64,000 nucleotides of DNA from Marinilactibacillus psychrotolerans (GCF_900101525.1 NZ_FMZD01000005.1:62001-126000); one strand, 5' to 3'; shown: positions 49,041-58,189, numbered from the stretch's first letter. Translations and numbers: made by a program. Notes: a model not told the origin generated them from the letters alone.

Positions 49041-50408
49041 TTATACCATCTTTCTAGGGTCTGTGTACTTGTCAAAGTCTTTTTCTGATAAAAGACCAGA
49101 ACTTAAAACAATTTCTTTTAATGTCTTGCTTTCTTCGTATGCCTGTTTAGCACATTGGCTTGCTTTATCATAACCAATAACTGGCGCAAGTGCAGTAACC
49201 AGCATTAATGAGCGCTCAACATATTGTTTCATTTGTTTTTCATCAGCTCTCAATCCTGCCAGACATCGCTGATTGAAACTTTCTAGGCTATCGGCTAAGA
49301 GAGTAATGGATTGTAGAGTATTGTAGATAATCACCGGCATGTAGACATTCAATTCGAAATTCCCTTGGGATGCTGCTATTCCAACTGTAGTATCATTGCC
49401 CATAACTTGTACACAAACCATCGTTAATGCTTCAATTTGTGTAGGGTTTACTTTTCCGGGCATAATTGAACTTCCTGGTTCATTAGCCGGTATAGTAATT
49501 TCAGAAATCCCTGTACGAGGACCACTTGCCAACCACCTGATATCATTGGCCATTTTCATGACATTAGCAGATAATGCCTTTAATGCACCATGAAAGAAAA
49601 CGAATTGATCTTTACTAGATAACCCATGAAATTTATTTTCTTTTTGAGAGAAAGGTTCTTTAGTCCAACGTGTCATCAATTGAATAGCTTTTTCAGAAAA
49701 AGCTGGATCGGTGTTCAACCCTGTACCTACAGCTGTTCCACCTAATGGCAATTCATACATCCACTTAAGAGCATCATTCAACATCTTCTCATTATATTCT
49801 AGCATTGTTAACCAGCCACTTATTTCCTGACCAAATGTCATAGGTGTAGCATCCTGCAAATGAGTTCGCCCAATTTTAAGCGTATCCTTGTATGCCTCTA
49901 CTAAGTCTGCTAGCGTTTCTTTAACTTTTTCCAAAACCGGTAATAAGCGTTCTTTAACTTTTAAAACAACAGCTATCTGCATTGCGGTTGGAAATGTATC
50001 ATTTGAACTTTGACTTTTGTTGATATCATCATTAGGATGCAGCCAATTATGTTCCTGTTTTTCTTCATTACAGACATATGCAATCACTTCGTTTAAATTC
50101 ATGTTGGTCTGTGTTCCGCTACCAGTCTGCCAGACAGACAACGGAAATTCTTCATTTAGCATACCCCATATCAGTTCATCACATACATCTGATATAGATT
50201 CCGCCTTCTCTTGATTTAATAATCCTAGTTCCGCGTTCGTTAGAGCTGCTGCTTTTTTAATTAGTCCAAACGCTTGGATTAGCTCCAACGGCATCTGTTC
50301 TTTTCCAATCGGAAAATTTTCCAAACTTCTCTGCGTCTGCGCTCCCCACTTCTTTGAGGTAGCTATACGAATTTCTCCTAAAGTATCTGCTTCGATTCTA
50401 TCCTTCAT
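49041..50408 (-). CDS. fumC: Class II fumarate hydratase
   Basis: A 455-residue enzyme interconverting fumarate and malate. The fumarase/aspartase signature GSSIMPGKVNP lies at about residues 312-322, with TGSGTQTNMNLNEV, and GRTHLQDATP near the catalytic base. The N-terminal WGAQTQRSLENF favours fumarase over aspartase. The start could be 50408 or 50417; neither has a strong site. No other citric-acid-cycle gene is nearby. Confidence 0.93.
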   Translation of the reverse strand: MKDRIEADTLGEIRIATSKKWGAQTQRSLENFPIGKEQMPLELIQAFGLIKKAAALTNAELGLLNQEKAESISDVCDELIWGMLNEEFPLSVWQTGSGTQTNMNLNEVIAYVCNEEKQEHNWLHPNDDINKSQSSNDTFPTAMQIAVVLKVKERLLPVLEKVKETLADLVEAYKDTLKIGRTHLQDATPMTFGQEISGWLTMLEYNEKMLNDALKWMYELPLGGTAVGTGLNTDPAFSEKAIQLMTRWTKEPFSQKENKFHGLSSKDQFVFFHGALKALSANVMKMANDIRWLASGPRTGISEITIPANEPGSSIMPGKVNPTQIEALTMVCVQVMGNDTTVGIAASQGNFELNVYMPVIIYNTLQSITLLADSLESFNQRCLAGLRADEKQMKQYVERSLMLVTALAPVIGYDKASQCAKQAYEESKTLKEIVLSSGLLSEKDFDKYTDPRKMV

Positions 50409-50562
50409 TATTTGCACACTTTCTAAGTCATTTTAAAGCCAATAGTTAAATTTTCTGTTTTACTATTCACAACTAAATAAGTATAAGATTCTAAAGATAC
50501 TTTTCATTTTACCGCAATTAAAGAAAATATCAAAAATATTATTGTTTTTTTATCAAAAAATA

Positions 50563-50591
50563 AAAAAGAAGATGCCTACGCACCTTCTTTT
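50563..50591 (-). terminator. Terminator of the NCS2 permease gene
   Basis: A 12-bp stem (AAAAGAAGGTGC with GCATCTTCTTTT, one G-T pair) with a GTAG loop and a T-run on the minus strand, about 15 bp past the permease stop. Confidence 0.88.
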
Positions 50592-50604
50592 CACAACATG
50601 ATCA

Positions 50605-51897
50605 TTAAATTTCCGCTTCAAACGGCTCTTCACGCGGAAGGATCAAATTCAAGATAACCCCTGTAATCGCACTTAAAGCCGTACCAGACAGAGTAACGAT
50701 ACCAGCAAAATCCAATACAGCTCCGCCTAACCCTACAACTAGCATTGAACTTGCAATTATCAGATTACGTGACTGATTAAAGTCTACTTTATCTTCAATC
50801 ATAACCTTCAAACCGTTACTTGCAATAACACCATACAATAAGATTGACATCCCTCCTAAGACAGCATTAGGAATGGTTGAAATTAACGCTGTAAACTTTC
50901 CTAAAAAACTCAATCCAATGGCAATAAACGCTGCGTTTCGGATGACCGACACTGAAGCGACTCGCGTCATACCAATGACTCCCGTATTTTCTCCATAAGT
51001 AGTATTTGCCGGACCTCCAAAAAATGCTGAAACAGCTGTTGCAGCACCATCCCCAATCAAGGTTCTAGTTAATCCAGGATTTTTCAAAAACGGGCGATCA
51101 ACAATTTTTCCTAATACAGTATGGTCCCCAATATGTTCAGCGATTGTTACTAAAACAATCGGTAAAATTGCCCATGTTTCTGGTCCAAAGTAGAATTGAT
51201 AAGAATTAAATGTGCTATTTTCGAAAGGTAGATAAATTTCAGGCAAAGCTAACCATTTCGCTTCTAATACCGGATTAAAATCTACTATTCCCAGCACAAC
51301 GGCAATAAGATATCCTGCTATAATCCCTGTTAAAAAAGGAATGATTTTGAAAAACCCTGTTGCTTTAGTATTGATAAATGCTGTAATCAAGAAAGTAGCG
51401 ATTGCTACCACAATGTTTCTCCAGTCAGAGTCTTCTACAAATCCGGCATTCTGCACTGCGTTACTAGCAAGACCCAAACCAATCACCATGATCATGGGCC
51501 CGATGACAATCGGCGGAAGTAAACGATCAATCCAACTTGTTCCTATAACTTTTACTAAACCAGCAATAAGTATATAAGTCAGCCCCACTAGCACAATTCC
51601 AGTTTGAGCTGCACTAATATCTCCACCCATTTGTTCAATTGCAATCTGCATCGCTGCAATATAAGCAAAGGACGAACCTAAGTATACAGGCACTTTCGCT
51701 TTAGTGGCAATCTGATAAATAATCGTTCCTACTCCACTAGCCAAAAGCGCTACAGATACTGGTAATCCTAATAAAATCGGCACCAAAATTGTTGCTCCAA
51801 ACATTGCAAAAACATGTTGTAAACTTAAAAATAATCCTGTTCCTAATGCTGGTTTATCTTCGACATCTAAAATCAATGATTGCTTGTGTACTGCCAT
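50605..51897 (-). CDS. Uracil/xanthine permease, NCS2 family
   Basis: A 430-residue membrane protein with many hydrophobic helices. It has the NCS2 features GLFLSLQHVFAMFGATILVP near the start and the GGPANTTYGENTGVIGMTRV substrate-binding segment. This segment type fits uracil permease (UraA/PyrP) best. The ATG at 51897 follows a GGGGAAGGAAAG site; an earlier frame extension (to 51975) overlaps the leader terminator and is unlikely. It is monocistronic with an attenuated leader. Confidence 0.87.
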   Translation of the reverse strand: MAVHKQSLILDVEDKPALGTGLFLSLQHVFAMFGATILVPILLGLPVSVALLASGVGTIIYQIATKAKVPVYLGSSFAYIAAMQIAIEQMGGDISAAQTGIVLVGLTYILIAGLVKVIGTSWIDRLLPPIVIGPMIMVIGLGLASNAVQNAGFVEDSDWRNIVVAIATFLITAFINTKATGFFKIIPFLTGIIAGYLIAVVLGIVDFNPVLEAKWLALPEIYLPFENSTFNSYQFYFGPETWAILPIVLVTIAEHIGDHTVLGKIVDRPFLKNPGLTRTLIGDGAATAVSAFFGGPANTTYGENTGVIGMTRVASVSVIRNAAFIAIGLSFLGKFTALISTIPNAVLGGMSILLYGVIASNGLKVMIEDKVDFNQSRNLIIASSMLVVGLGGAVLDFAGIVTLSGTALSAITGVILNLILPREEPFEAEI

Positions 51898-51949
51898 AAA
51901 ATATCTTTCCTTCCCCTTTTTAAGATTAGGTATTTCCTTATTTTTGCGT

Positions 51950-51979
51950 AAAAAAATACCCTTTGCTTTATGCAAAAGG
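51950..51979 (-). terminator. Attenuator in the NCS2 permease leader
   Basis: CCTTTTGC and GCAAAGGG (one G-T pair) form a hairpin followed by TATTTTTTT on the minus strand. It lies about 55 nt before the permease start and about 160 nt after the promoter, so transcription must read through it to express the gene. Confidence 0.75.
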
Positions 51980-52004
51980 ACCTAGAAATTCGATGGAAAT
52001 AGCC

Positions 52005-52127
52005 TACTTCTCACTACTGCTATCAGACATTTCATAATTGAATAATGCCTTTTTGATAACTGACAGAGAAAAGTAATGATATAAAACTTTCCATCCTTTT
52101 TTACTTCACAGAGTAAAATTTAAAGGA
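52005..52127 (-). ncRNA. Structured leader RNA of the NCS2 permease gene
   Basis: Two hairpins precede the attenuator. The first is TCCTT-(TTTA bulge)-TTTTACT pairing with AGTAAAA-AAGGA (52094-52127). The second (52005-52075) stacks GGCATT/AATGTC, TTATCA/TGATAG, CTC/GAG and a TACTT/AAGTA base. I did not find the conserved PyrR anti-antiterminator or purine riboswitch core, so the regulator is unknown. Confidence 0.55.
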
Positions 52128-52141
52128 GTTTTGCTTTTGTT

Positions 52142-52170
52142 ATTGTAGCAATTTTAATAGTAGGTTGCAA
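52142..52170 (-). promoter_or_regulatory. Promoter of the NCS2 permease gene
   Basis: TTGCAA (52165-52170) and TACAAT (52142-52147) with a 17-bp spacer on the minus strand. Confidence 0.7.
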
Positions 52171-52186
52171 CCTCTAATTGAATGAG

Positions 52187-52209
52187 CAGAGTTTGAACTC
52201 TGTTTTTTT
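52187..52209 (+). terminator. Hairpin plus T-run on the plus strand
   Basis: CAGAGTT and AACTCTG form a 7-bp stem followed by seven T residues, oriented for plus-strand transcription. No plus-strand gene ends here. For the minus-strand LURP-like gene, whose stop codon overlaps the T-run, it gives only a hairpin. Confidence 0.5.
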
Positions 52210-52696
52210 ACGACGAAGCCCCTTGATTTCTATTAGTAGAGATTACACAGTCTATGACAATAACCGCTCCCAACAGCAGCTCTCGCTGATCATTATTTTG
52301 GATATCAATCACATATGAATCTCCCCACGAGAGCCACTCTTTGCTAATTTCAGCTACAACTTTTTCACGTTCTTTAATTACGTAATTATGCGCCATAACC
52401 GATCCTTCTATGTTCCAATCCGGACCAATAATAGAATAATCATTTTTAAAAAACCTAAATTCTTTTTTAACTGTCGCAACCAGTTTTCCTTTTTGATAGA
52501 TTTCGAATTCCGGAAGGAACCGCCAAACTTTCTGTTCAACATACAAAACTTCTTCATCGTCTGTGTTAAAAATATGTAATTTGCTTCCGAGCGTGAAAAG
52601 TTTCCCTTCTACATAATAGGCATCTTGTTCAGCTTCATTTTTTACTACAAACTGATCTTTAAACGAAAACACTTTTTGTTTGATATAATACTTCAT
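52208..52696 (-). CDS. LURP-one-related/YxjI-like protein
   Basis: A 162-residue protein starting MKYYIKQKVFSFKDQFVVKNE. The pattern of short beta strands (KLFTLGSKLHIF, VWRFLPEFEIYQKGKLVATVKKE, NDYSIIGPDWNIEG) matches the tubby-like LURP-one-related family. Its bacterial role is unknown. The ATG at 52696 has GGGAG 8 nt upstream; a GTG 6 nt earlier is too close. It stands alone between ftsW and the NCS2 permease. Confidence 0.75.
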   Translation of the reverse strand: MKYYIKQKVFSFKDQFVVKNEAEQDAYYVEGKLFTLGSKLHIFNTDDEEVLYVEQKVWRFLPEFEIYQKGKLVATVKKEFRFFKNDYSIIGPDWNIEGSVMAHNYVIKEREKVVAEISKEWLSWGDSYVIDIQNNDQRELLLGAVIVIDCVISTNRNQGASS

Positions 52697-52747
52697 CGTC
52701 ACAACTCCCTTGATTTAATACGTTTATACTCATTATAAAGAAATCTA

Positions 52748-52777
52748 CAAAAAAGACCATATCCTAAAATATGGTCT
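52748..52777 (-). terminator. Terminator of rodA-ftsW
   Basis: A 9-bp stem (AGACCATAT with ATATGGTCT) is followed by a T-run on the minus strand, 6 bp past the stop of the second SEDS gene. Confidence 0.85.
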
Positions 52778-52782
52778 GATAA

Positions 52783-53943
52783 CTATTTTTCCTTCATTTT
52801 TCTTTCTATATTCGCCCTAGCAGATACATTTGCTACTAACCCTACGGAGGCAGATAAAATCAACATGCTAGATCCTCCATAACTCAACAGCGGAAAAGTC
52901 ATGCCCGAAATCGGCAAGAGTCCAACAACTCCACCTACGTTAATGGTAGCTTGTATCAAAAACAATGTAGCGATACCGATACACATCATAGACTCAAAAC
53001 TTTTTTTAGAACGAATTCCAATTAAATAGATTCTAGAAATCATCAAAGTCGTTAATCCCAAGACAACTAGAATACCCAAAAGTCCCAATTCTTCCCCAGT
53101 GATCGACAAAATAAAGTCTGTATACGGTTCTGGAAGATACCCCGTCTTTTGAACGCTATTTCCAATTCCAACACCAAAAACCCCGCCTCTACTTAATGCA
53201 TAATAAGACTGAACAAGCTGCAATCCTGCTCCTTCCGCTAAAGCAAAAGGATCCCAGAATGCTAGAAATCGTTGATATTGATAGCTCTTTAAAAAAGGTA
53301 AGCTTTCCCCAAAGTACCTGACGATTTCTAAGAATCCGACTGCGAAAATTGTTCCCGAAATACCAAATATCAGACCTAATCTAGCAGAAACACCACTAGA
53401 GAATAGCAATACAACACTGATGCCTAAAACAACTATCGCTGCTCCAGTATCAGGTTGAAGAAGGATTAAGGCAACAATAAAGCCAACCAATACACTTGGT
53501 GCTAATATTGAATTCCAAAAATCATTCGCGATCACATGCTGTTTTTTTGATAAAATGTACGACAAATACCAGATAACAATCAACTTAGCAAATTCAGCTG
53601 GTTGAATATTAAACAAAGGTGTTTCTATCCATCCTTTTGCGCCATTAATTTCTCTACCGAAAATCAGCAAGAAGATTAATGTTAAAATAATGGCTAAAAC
53701 AATCGTCATAACGAAAATTTTCTTTTTAAGCAATCTGAAAGGAAAGATAAACCCTATAAATGCAAGTATCAATCCCAATCCTACGTATAGAGATTGTCTA
53801 ATAAAATAATATTGAGGATTTCCATATTCCTGCAACGATACATAACTGCTCGCACTATACACCATTATTACACTAAACAATGACAATATTAAGAAAGGGA
53901 TCACCAGATATTTATCCATATACTTTAATCTTAATTTTAACAC
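52783..53943 (-). CDS. ftsW: SEDS peptidoglycan polymerase, FtsW type
   Basis: A 386-residue membrane glycosyltransferase with about ten helices. SEDS motifs are NGAKGWIETPLFNIQPAEFAKL and, near the C-terminus, LLPISGMTFPLLSYGGSS. It polymerises lipid II together with a class B PBP. It is called FtsW and its neighbour RodA by similarity of these motifs; the assignment is tentative. The start is GTG at 53943 or ATG at 53919. It follows rodA by about 35 bp. Confidence 0.75.
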   Translation of the reverse strand: MLKLRLKYMDKYLVIPFLILSLFSVIMVYSASSYVSLQEYGNPQYYFIRQSLYVGLGLILAFIGFIFPFRLLKKKIFVMTIVLAIILTLIFLLIFGREINGAKGWIETPLFNIQPAEFAKLIVIWYLSYILSKKQHVIANDFWNSILAPSVLVGFIVALILLQPDTGAAIVVLGISVVLLFSSGVSARLGLIFGISGTIFAVGFLEIVRYFGESLPFLKSYQYQRFLAFWDPFALAEGAGLQLVQSYYALSRGGVFGVGIGNSVQKTGYLPEPYTDFILSITGEELGLLGILVVLGLTTLMISRIYLIGIRSKKSFESMMCIGIATLFLIQATINVGGVVGLLPISGMTFPLLSYGGSSMLILSASVGLVANVSARANIERKMKEK

Positions 53944-53978
53944 CTTAGCAACTCACCTTACCTATCTCAATGTTCAAT

Positions 53979-55169
53979 CTATGCACCTGAATGAAACTCT
54001 TCTCCATCTCCAGAAAAGAAATACGATTTGTGATGGTAACGCATAGACATAAGCAATCCAATCGCCATCATATTCCCTAACAAAGAAGATCCTCCTTGCG
54101 AGATAAACGGCAAAGGAATTCCAGTCATCGGAAGCAACCCCACGCTCATTCCTATATTCTCCAGAACATGAAAAGCAATCATCATAATGACGCCCGTTGC
54201 AATATATGCATAAAACTCATTTTTAGTATCATACACTATCTTAACCATGTGATAAATCAATACAAAATAAGTTAATATTAATATGGCGCCTCCCACAAAA
54301 CCAAAATTTTCTCCTACCGTTGAAAAAATCATATCTGATTCTCTAACAGGAATATGAACATCAGTAACGCCTAATCCCTTGCCAAATATCCCGCCAGATC
54401 CTATAGCCATAAATACTCGAGTAATCTGATACGAAGAACCCGATGTATCCTGATACGGATTTAACCACGTTTCGATCCGAGCTAACTGATATCCACCAAA
54501 CCCCATTTTAACAAGCAACTCTCGATTATACGTGACTAATAATATTAATGTGATACCAGCTCCAGCAACTAAAATAAATGCAGGCAGTAAAATCTGCCAT
54601 TTAATACCAGACAGTAGAATGATTCCTACAAATACTGCTAAATAAACAAGTGTTGTTCCTAAGTCATTTTGTAGTTGAACTAATAGAATTGGAATCAGTG
54701 CAAAAAGCGTCAATTTCCCAATCAGTTTAAAGTCACTATTATAATCTCGGTAAGTATAATAATTATTATGCCTTGTCACTATTTTTGAAAGCATTAAAAT
54801 AAATGGAATTTTTACAAACTCAGAAGGTTGAATCGTCCCAAGCGCAGGTAGCCTTATCCACGATCTAGCTCCAGTCTTGTCAAATAGGGTCCTATCATAT
54901 ATTAGCAGCGTTAAAACCAGCAAGACAATGCCAATAACATATAAATAAGTCGTCATCTTCCAAAGCTGTTCCGAATCAAACTGCATAATGATAGCAACAG
55001 CAATAGCACCAAGTCCGTACCATGCAATTTGCATAATCGTTGCTCTTATGCCAGCATCCTCCATGAGTGCAGTAGTTGAGTAAATCATCCCAACGCTCAT
55101 TAACCCTAAAAGCATGACGGTCAAAATGATTCCGTAATCTATACGTTGCACATTTTTGTCATTATTCAT
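53979..55169 (-). CDS. rodA: SEDS peptidoglycan polymerase, RodA type
   Basis: A 396-residue membrane protein with about ten helices. Conserved segments are TGARSWIRLPALGTIQPSEF and LLPMTGIPLPFISQGGSS. The Q-P-S-E-F and GIPLPF versions fit RodA, which elongates the side wall. Its ATG follows AAGGAG. It heads a two-gene operon with the FtsW-type gene; a small frame lies directly upstream. Confidence 0.8.
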   Translation of the reverse strand: MNNDKNVQRIDYGIILTVMLLGLMSVGMIYSTTALMEDAGIRATIMQIAWYGLGAIAVAIIMQFDSEQLWKMTTYLYVIGIVLLVLTLLIYDRTLFDKTGARSWIRLPALGTIQPSEFVKIPFILMLSKIVTRHNNYYTYRDYNSDFKLIGKLTLFALIPILLVQLQNDLGTTLVYLAVFVGIILLSGIKWQILLPAFILVAGAGITLILLVTYNRELLVKMGFGGYQLARIETWLNPYQDTSGSSYQITRVFMAIGSGGIFGKGLGVTDVHIPVRESDMIFSTVGENFGFVGGAILILTYFVLIYHMVKIVYDTKNEFYAYIATGVIMMIAFHVLENIGMSVGLLPMTGIPLPFISQGGSSLLGNMMAIGLLMSMRYHHKSYFFSGDGEEFHSGA

Positions 55170-55171
55170 TT

Positions 55172-55279
55172 TTAAATTCTCCTTTGTTCTTCAAATCCTG
55201 GTATGCGTTTAATCATTATTTCATAAAGAGGACTAACCTCTTCAAAAAAACATTTTAACAGATTCAATTCCTTATTCAT
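55172..55279 (-). CDS. Possible 35-residue leader peptide before rodA
   Basis: A frame from ATG 55279 to TAA 55172 starting MNKELNLLKCFFEE and ending FEEQRRI. It ends 2 nt before the rodA start, so rodA's ribosome site lies inside it, as for a coupled leader peptide. Its own ribosome site is weak (TGGAAA). Coding status is unproven. Confidence 0.3.
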   Translation of the reverse strand: MNKELNLLKCFFEEVSPLYEIMIKRIPGFEEQRRI

Positions 55280-55362
55280 AGGTTTCCAGTACAATTAGCA
55301 TGAAATAGCCACACAATCGCAAAGAATTCTTAACTTTTAAGCCAAATCAAACTCAGAGAAAC

Positions 55363-55413
55363 AAAAAAAGCATCCTGCTTATTGATCTAACGATCAATAA
55401 GCGGATACTTTTT
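55363..55413 (-). terminator. Terminator of rplJ-rplL
   Basis: A very strong hairpin, with an 11-bp perfect core (GCTTATTGATC with GATCAATAAGC) extended by AAAAAGTATCC/GGATGCTTTTT, followed by T residues on the minus strand, about 60 bp past rplL. Confidence 0.9.
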
Positions 55414-55471
55414 ATAAATTATTTGTGGAACTTTTGCCCAAATTAACTAGTAAGGAATATAAAAGTTAAAC

Positions 55472-55837
55472 TTATTTAACTTCTACAGATCCGCCAGCTT
55501 CTTCGATTTTAGCTTTAAGTTCTTCAGCTTCATCTTTAGAAATGCCTTCTTTAATAGCTGAAGGAGCGCCATCAACTAATGCTTTAGCTTCTTTCAAACC
55601 AAGTCCAGTAGCTTCACGAACTGCTTTGATTACTTTAATTTTAGCAGATCCAGCACTTGTTAATTCAACTGTAAATTCAGTTTGTTCTTCTGCAGCGCCT
55701 TCTGCAGCTCCAGCAGCAGCAACTGGTGCAGCTGCTTCAACGCCAAATTCTTCTTCGATTGCACTAACTAAGTCGTTTAATTCAACGATTGTAGACTCTT
55801 TCAAGTCTGCAATGATTTTTTCAATATCTAATGCCAT
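55472..55837 (-). CDS. rplL: Ribosomal protein L7/L12
   Basis: A 121-residue stalk protein that recruits translation GTPases. An N-terminal dimerisation domain (1-30) is followed by an alanine-rich hinge ([18 protein letters not shown]) and the C-terminal domain with [19 protein letters not shown]. It follows rplJ by about 90 bp with a GGAGG site and is followed by a strong terminator. Confidence 0.98.
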   Translation of the reverse strand: MALDIEKIIADLKESTIVELNDLVSAIEEEFGVEAAAPVAAAGAAEGAAEEQTEFTVELTSAGSAKIKVIKAVREATGLGLKEAKALVDGAPSAIKEGISKDEAEELKAKIEEAGGSVEVK

Positions 55838-55925
55838 TTTATATTTTCCTCCAATTTAATAGTTGTGTTTTTAAATAAATGATACTGCATATAAATTTCT
55901 AGAGTAGGCCTTTCCGTATAGGAAA

Positions 55926-56432
55926 TTAAGCTGCTTCCTCTTCTTTTTTCTCTGCCACTGCTTTGATTGCCAATGCAGTGTTTCGAACTGGTGCTTGAAG
56001 TACTGATAGCAACATAGAAAGTAAGCCTTCGCGACTTGGTAGTTTCGCAATTTTGTTGATATCTTCAACACTTGCAACTCTTCCTTCTAATACGCCGCCT
56101 TTAATTTCTAAAGCTTCTGCATCTTTAGCAAAGTCTGCAATGATTTTTGCAGGTGCTACTACTTCTTCGTTACTGAACGCTACCGCTGTTGGTCCTTTGA
56201 ATACGTCTTCTAATCCTTCAAGACCTGCTGCTACTGCTGCACGACGAAGCATTGTATTTTTCAATACGCGCATTTCGATTCCAGCTTCACGTAATTGCTT
56301 ACGTAATTCAGTTACTTGTTCCACTGTCAATCCACGGTAGTCAACCACAACTACAGCTGATGCATCTTGGAATTTTTTAGTAATACCTTGTACTAATTCT
56401 TCTTTTTGTGCTAAAACACTTGCTTTGCTCAT
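55926..56432 (-). CDS. rplJ: Ribosomal protein L10
   Basis: A 168-residue protein that anchors L7/L12 to the ribosome. It starts [17 protein letters not shown] and has [20 protein letters not shown]. The ATG at 56432 has CAGGAGG; an earlier ATG at 56468 lies in the attenuator. It is controlled by the L10 leader just upstream. Confidence 0.97.
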   Translation of the reverse strand: MSKASVLAQKEELVQGITKKFQDASAVVVVDYRGLTVEQVTELRKQLREAGIEMRVLKNTMLRRAAVAAGLEGLEDVFKGPTAVAFSNEEVVAPAKIIADFAKDAEALEIKGGVLEGRVASVEDINKIAKLPSREGLLSMLLSVLQAPVRNTALAIKAVAEKKEEEAA

Positions 56433-56470
56433 TGATGTTTCACCTCCTGATCGATTGATTAAGGGCAATA

Positions 56471-56502
56471 AAAAAACCCCATGTCTCCGTAGACAAAGAG
56501 GG
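56471..56502 (-). terminator. Attenuator of rplJ-rplL
   Basis: A stem of about 10 bp (CTCTTTGTCT-ACGG-AGACATGGGG) followed by seven T residues on the minus strand, between the L10 leader and rplJ. Confidence 0.8.
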
Positions 56503-56655
56503 ATTGTGTGTTTACTGTAACCATCACAATTATCCTCGGTATGATATTAAGGCAAGCGCCACATACTGTCTTCGGTATAATCTAGTAATTTCTTCTATTT
56601 TTGAAAACAGAATCTATTTACTTTTAAATCATCAATGTTTAGTTAATCGCTTAAC
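56503..56655 (-). promoter_or_regulatory. L10 leader (autoregulatory RNA)
   Basis: The leader has the conserved ACCGAAGACAGTATGTGGCGC and CTTGCCTTAATATCATACCGAGGA-like segments of the Firmicutes L10 leader, which L10(L12)4 binds to promote termination. Position before the rplJ attenuator supports it. Confidence 0.85.
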
Positions 56656-56662
56656 CTGCATA

Positions 56663-56691
56663 AGTATAGCAATCTATCTTACGCAGGTCAA
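56663..56691 (-). promoter_or_regulatory. Promoter of rplJ-rplL
   Basis: TTGACC (56686-56691) and TATACT (56663-56668) with a 17-bp spacer. An imperfect inverted repeat (ACCTGCGTAAG with CTTATGCAGGT) overlaps it. Confidence 0.75.
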
Positions 56692-56724
56692 GAATTAATT
56701 AATATTTTTAAGGTTTAATTTTAA

Positions 56725-57420
56725 TTATTTACCAACAGTCGTTTGGTCAACTTTAACACCGGGGCCAAATGTGCTGGCAACAGCCATATTTTTGATATAA
56801 ACACCTTTTGAACTTGCAGGTTTAGCTTTAACAATTGTATCATGAAGCGCTACAAGGTTTTCTTGTAATTTATTCAAGTCAAAAGATACTTTCCCTATTG
56901 GAACATGTACATTTGATTGACGGTCTACACGATAAGTTACTTGCCCAGCTTTGATATCATTCACTGCTTTTACTACATCAGGTGTTACAGTACCAGTTTT
57001 AGGGTTTGGCATTAAGCCTTTAGGTCCTAAGATACGTCCAAGTTTACCAACTTCAGCCATCATGTCTGGAGCTGCAACAACAACGTCGAACTCTAACCAT
57101 CCACCTTGTACTTTTTCTACTAAATCACTGTCTCCAACAAAATCTGCTCCAGCTTCTTTTGCAGCTTTAGCTTGATCTCCTTTTGCGAAAACAATAACTG
57201 TTGAAGTTTTACCTGTTCCGTGTGGCAATACCATTGCTCCACGAATTTGTTGATCAGCTTGTTTAGGGTCTACTCCTAGACGGTATGCAACTTCTATAGA
57301 TGCATCGAATCCAGCGTAGTCTATTTCTTTAACTAATTCTAGTGCTTCATTAGCATTATATAATTGCTCTCTGTTTACTTTCTCTAAAGCAGCTAAATAT
57401 TTTTTACTTTTCTTCGCCAT
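56725..57420 (-). CDS. rplA: Ribosomal protein L1
   Basis: A 231-residue stalk protein that helps release E-site tRNA. It starts [19 protein letters not shown] and has [18 protein letters not shown]1 can also repress its own L11-L1 mRNA. It follows rplK by 185 nt and has an AAGGAGG site. Confidence 0.97.
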   Translation of the reverse strand: MAKKSKKYLAALEKVNREQLYNANEALELVKEIDYAGFDASIEVAYRLGVDPKQADQQIRGAMVLPHGTGKTSTVIVFAKGDQAKAAKEAGADFVGDSDLVEKVQGGWLEFDVVVAAPDMMAEVGKLGRILGPKGLMPNPKTGTVTPDVVKAVNDIKAGQVTYRVDRQSNVHVPIGKVSFDLNKLQENLVALHDTIVKAKPASSKGVYIKNMAVASTFGPGVKVDQTTVGK

Positions 57421-57605
57421 GATTATTTCCTCCTTGTTGTGGTATTAACGGCTTAACCTCCCACTTGTTCTCCATAGTACGGTTGAATTACATTTAAGTA
57501 GTTCTATTTAACAGCAACTAAAAAGGCTTCAACAACAATCAGTTACCTATAAAGTATTGATTTTACGACTTTGGAGACAGCAAGAGCTTATAGTTTCTGG
57601 TTAAA

Positions 57606-58031
57606 TTAACCTTCAACTGTGAAGCCCATGCTACGAGCTGTACCTTCGACCATACGCATTGCAGCTTCTACGCTTGCTGCGTTTAAGTCTTCCATTTTTG
57701 TTTCAGCAATTTCTTTAACTTGATCACGAGTTACAGATGCCACTTTTTTAGTGTTTGGTTCTCCAGAACCAGACTCAACGCCAGCAGCTTTTTTAAGCAA
57801 TACTGCAGCTGGTGGTGTTTTAGTGATAAATGTAAATGAGCGGTCTTCATATACTGAGATAACAACTGGAATAATCATTCCTGCTTGATCTGCAGTACGA
57901 GCGTTGAATTCTTTACAGAATCCCATGATATTTACTTGTGCTTGTCCTAATGCTGGTCCTACTGGAGGAGCTGGATTAGCTTTCCCTGCAGGAATCTGCA
58001 ATTTGACTACGTTTACGACTTTCTTTGCCAC
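57606..58031 (-). CDS. rplK: Ribosomal protein L11
   Basis: A 141-residue protein of the GTPase-associated centre, the thiostrepton site. It starts [25 protein letters not shown]. The start is GTG at 58031 with AAGGAGG. It heads rplK-rplA and has a perfect consensus promoter about 120 bp upstream. Confidence 0.97.
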   Translation of the reverse strand: MAKKVVNVVKLQIPAGKANPAPPVGPALGQAQVNIMGFCKEFNARTADQAGMIIPVVISVYEDRSFTFITKTPPAAVLLKKAAGVESGSGEPNTKKVASVTRDQVKEIAETKMEDLNAASVEAAMRMVEGTARSMGFTVEG

Positions 58032-58145
58032 GAGACATACCTCCTTGATTTGTTTCGCGAGTGGTTAAATGAGGTTATAGTTTTCCTCTCCCACCTATTT
58101 CTTCGCATGCAAAATATGCGCACTGCATATTAGGCGTACTGATGT

Positions 58146-58174
58146 ATTATACCTTTTCAAATTTCCGATGTCAA
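58146..58174 (-). promoter_or_regulatory. Promoter of rplK-rplA
   Basis: TTGACA (58169-58174) and TATAAT (58146-58151), both perfect, with a 17-bp spacer. Directly past nusG. Confidence 0.88.
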
Positions 58175-58189
58175 CAATGGGTTTGTCAT

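Noticed and set aside
51950-52170. Purine riboswitch or preQ1 riboswitch before the NCS2 permease
   Set aside because: The conserved core sequences of these classes were not found in the leader when read by eye, so no known class is claimed.
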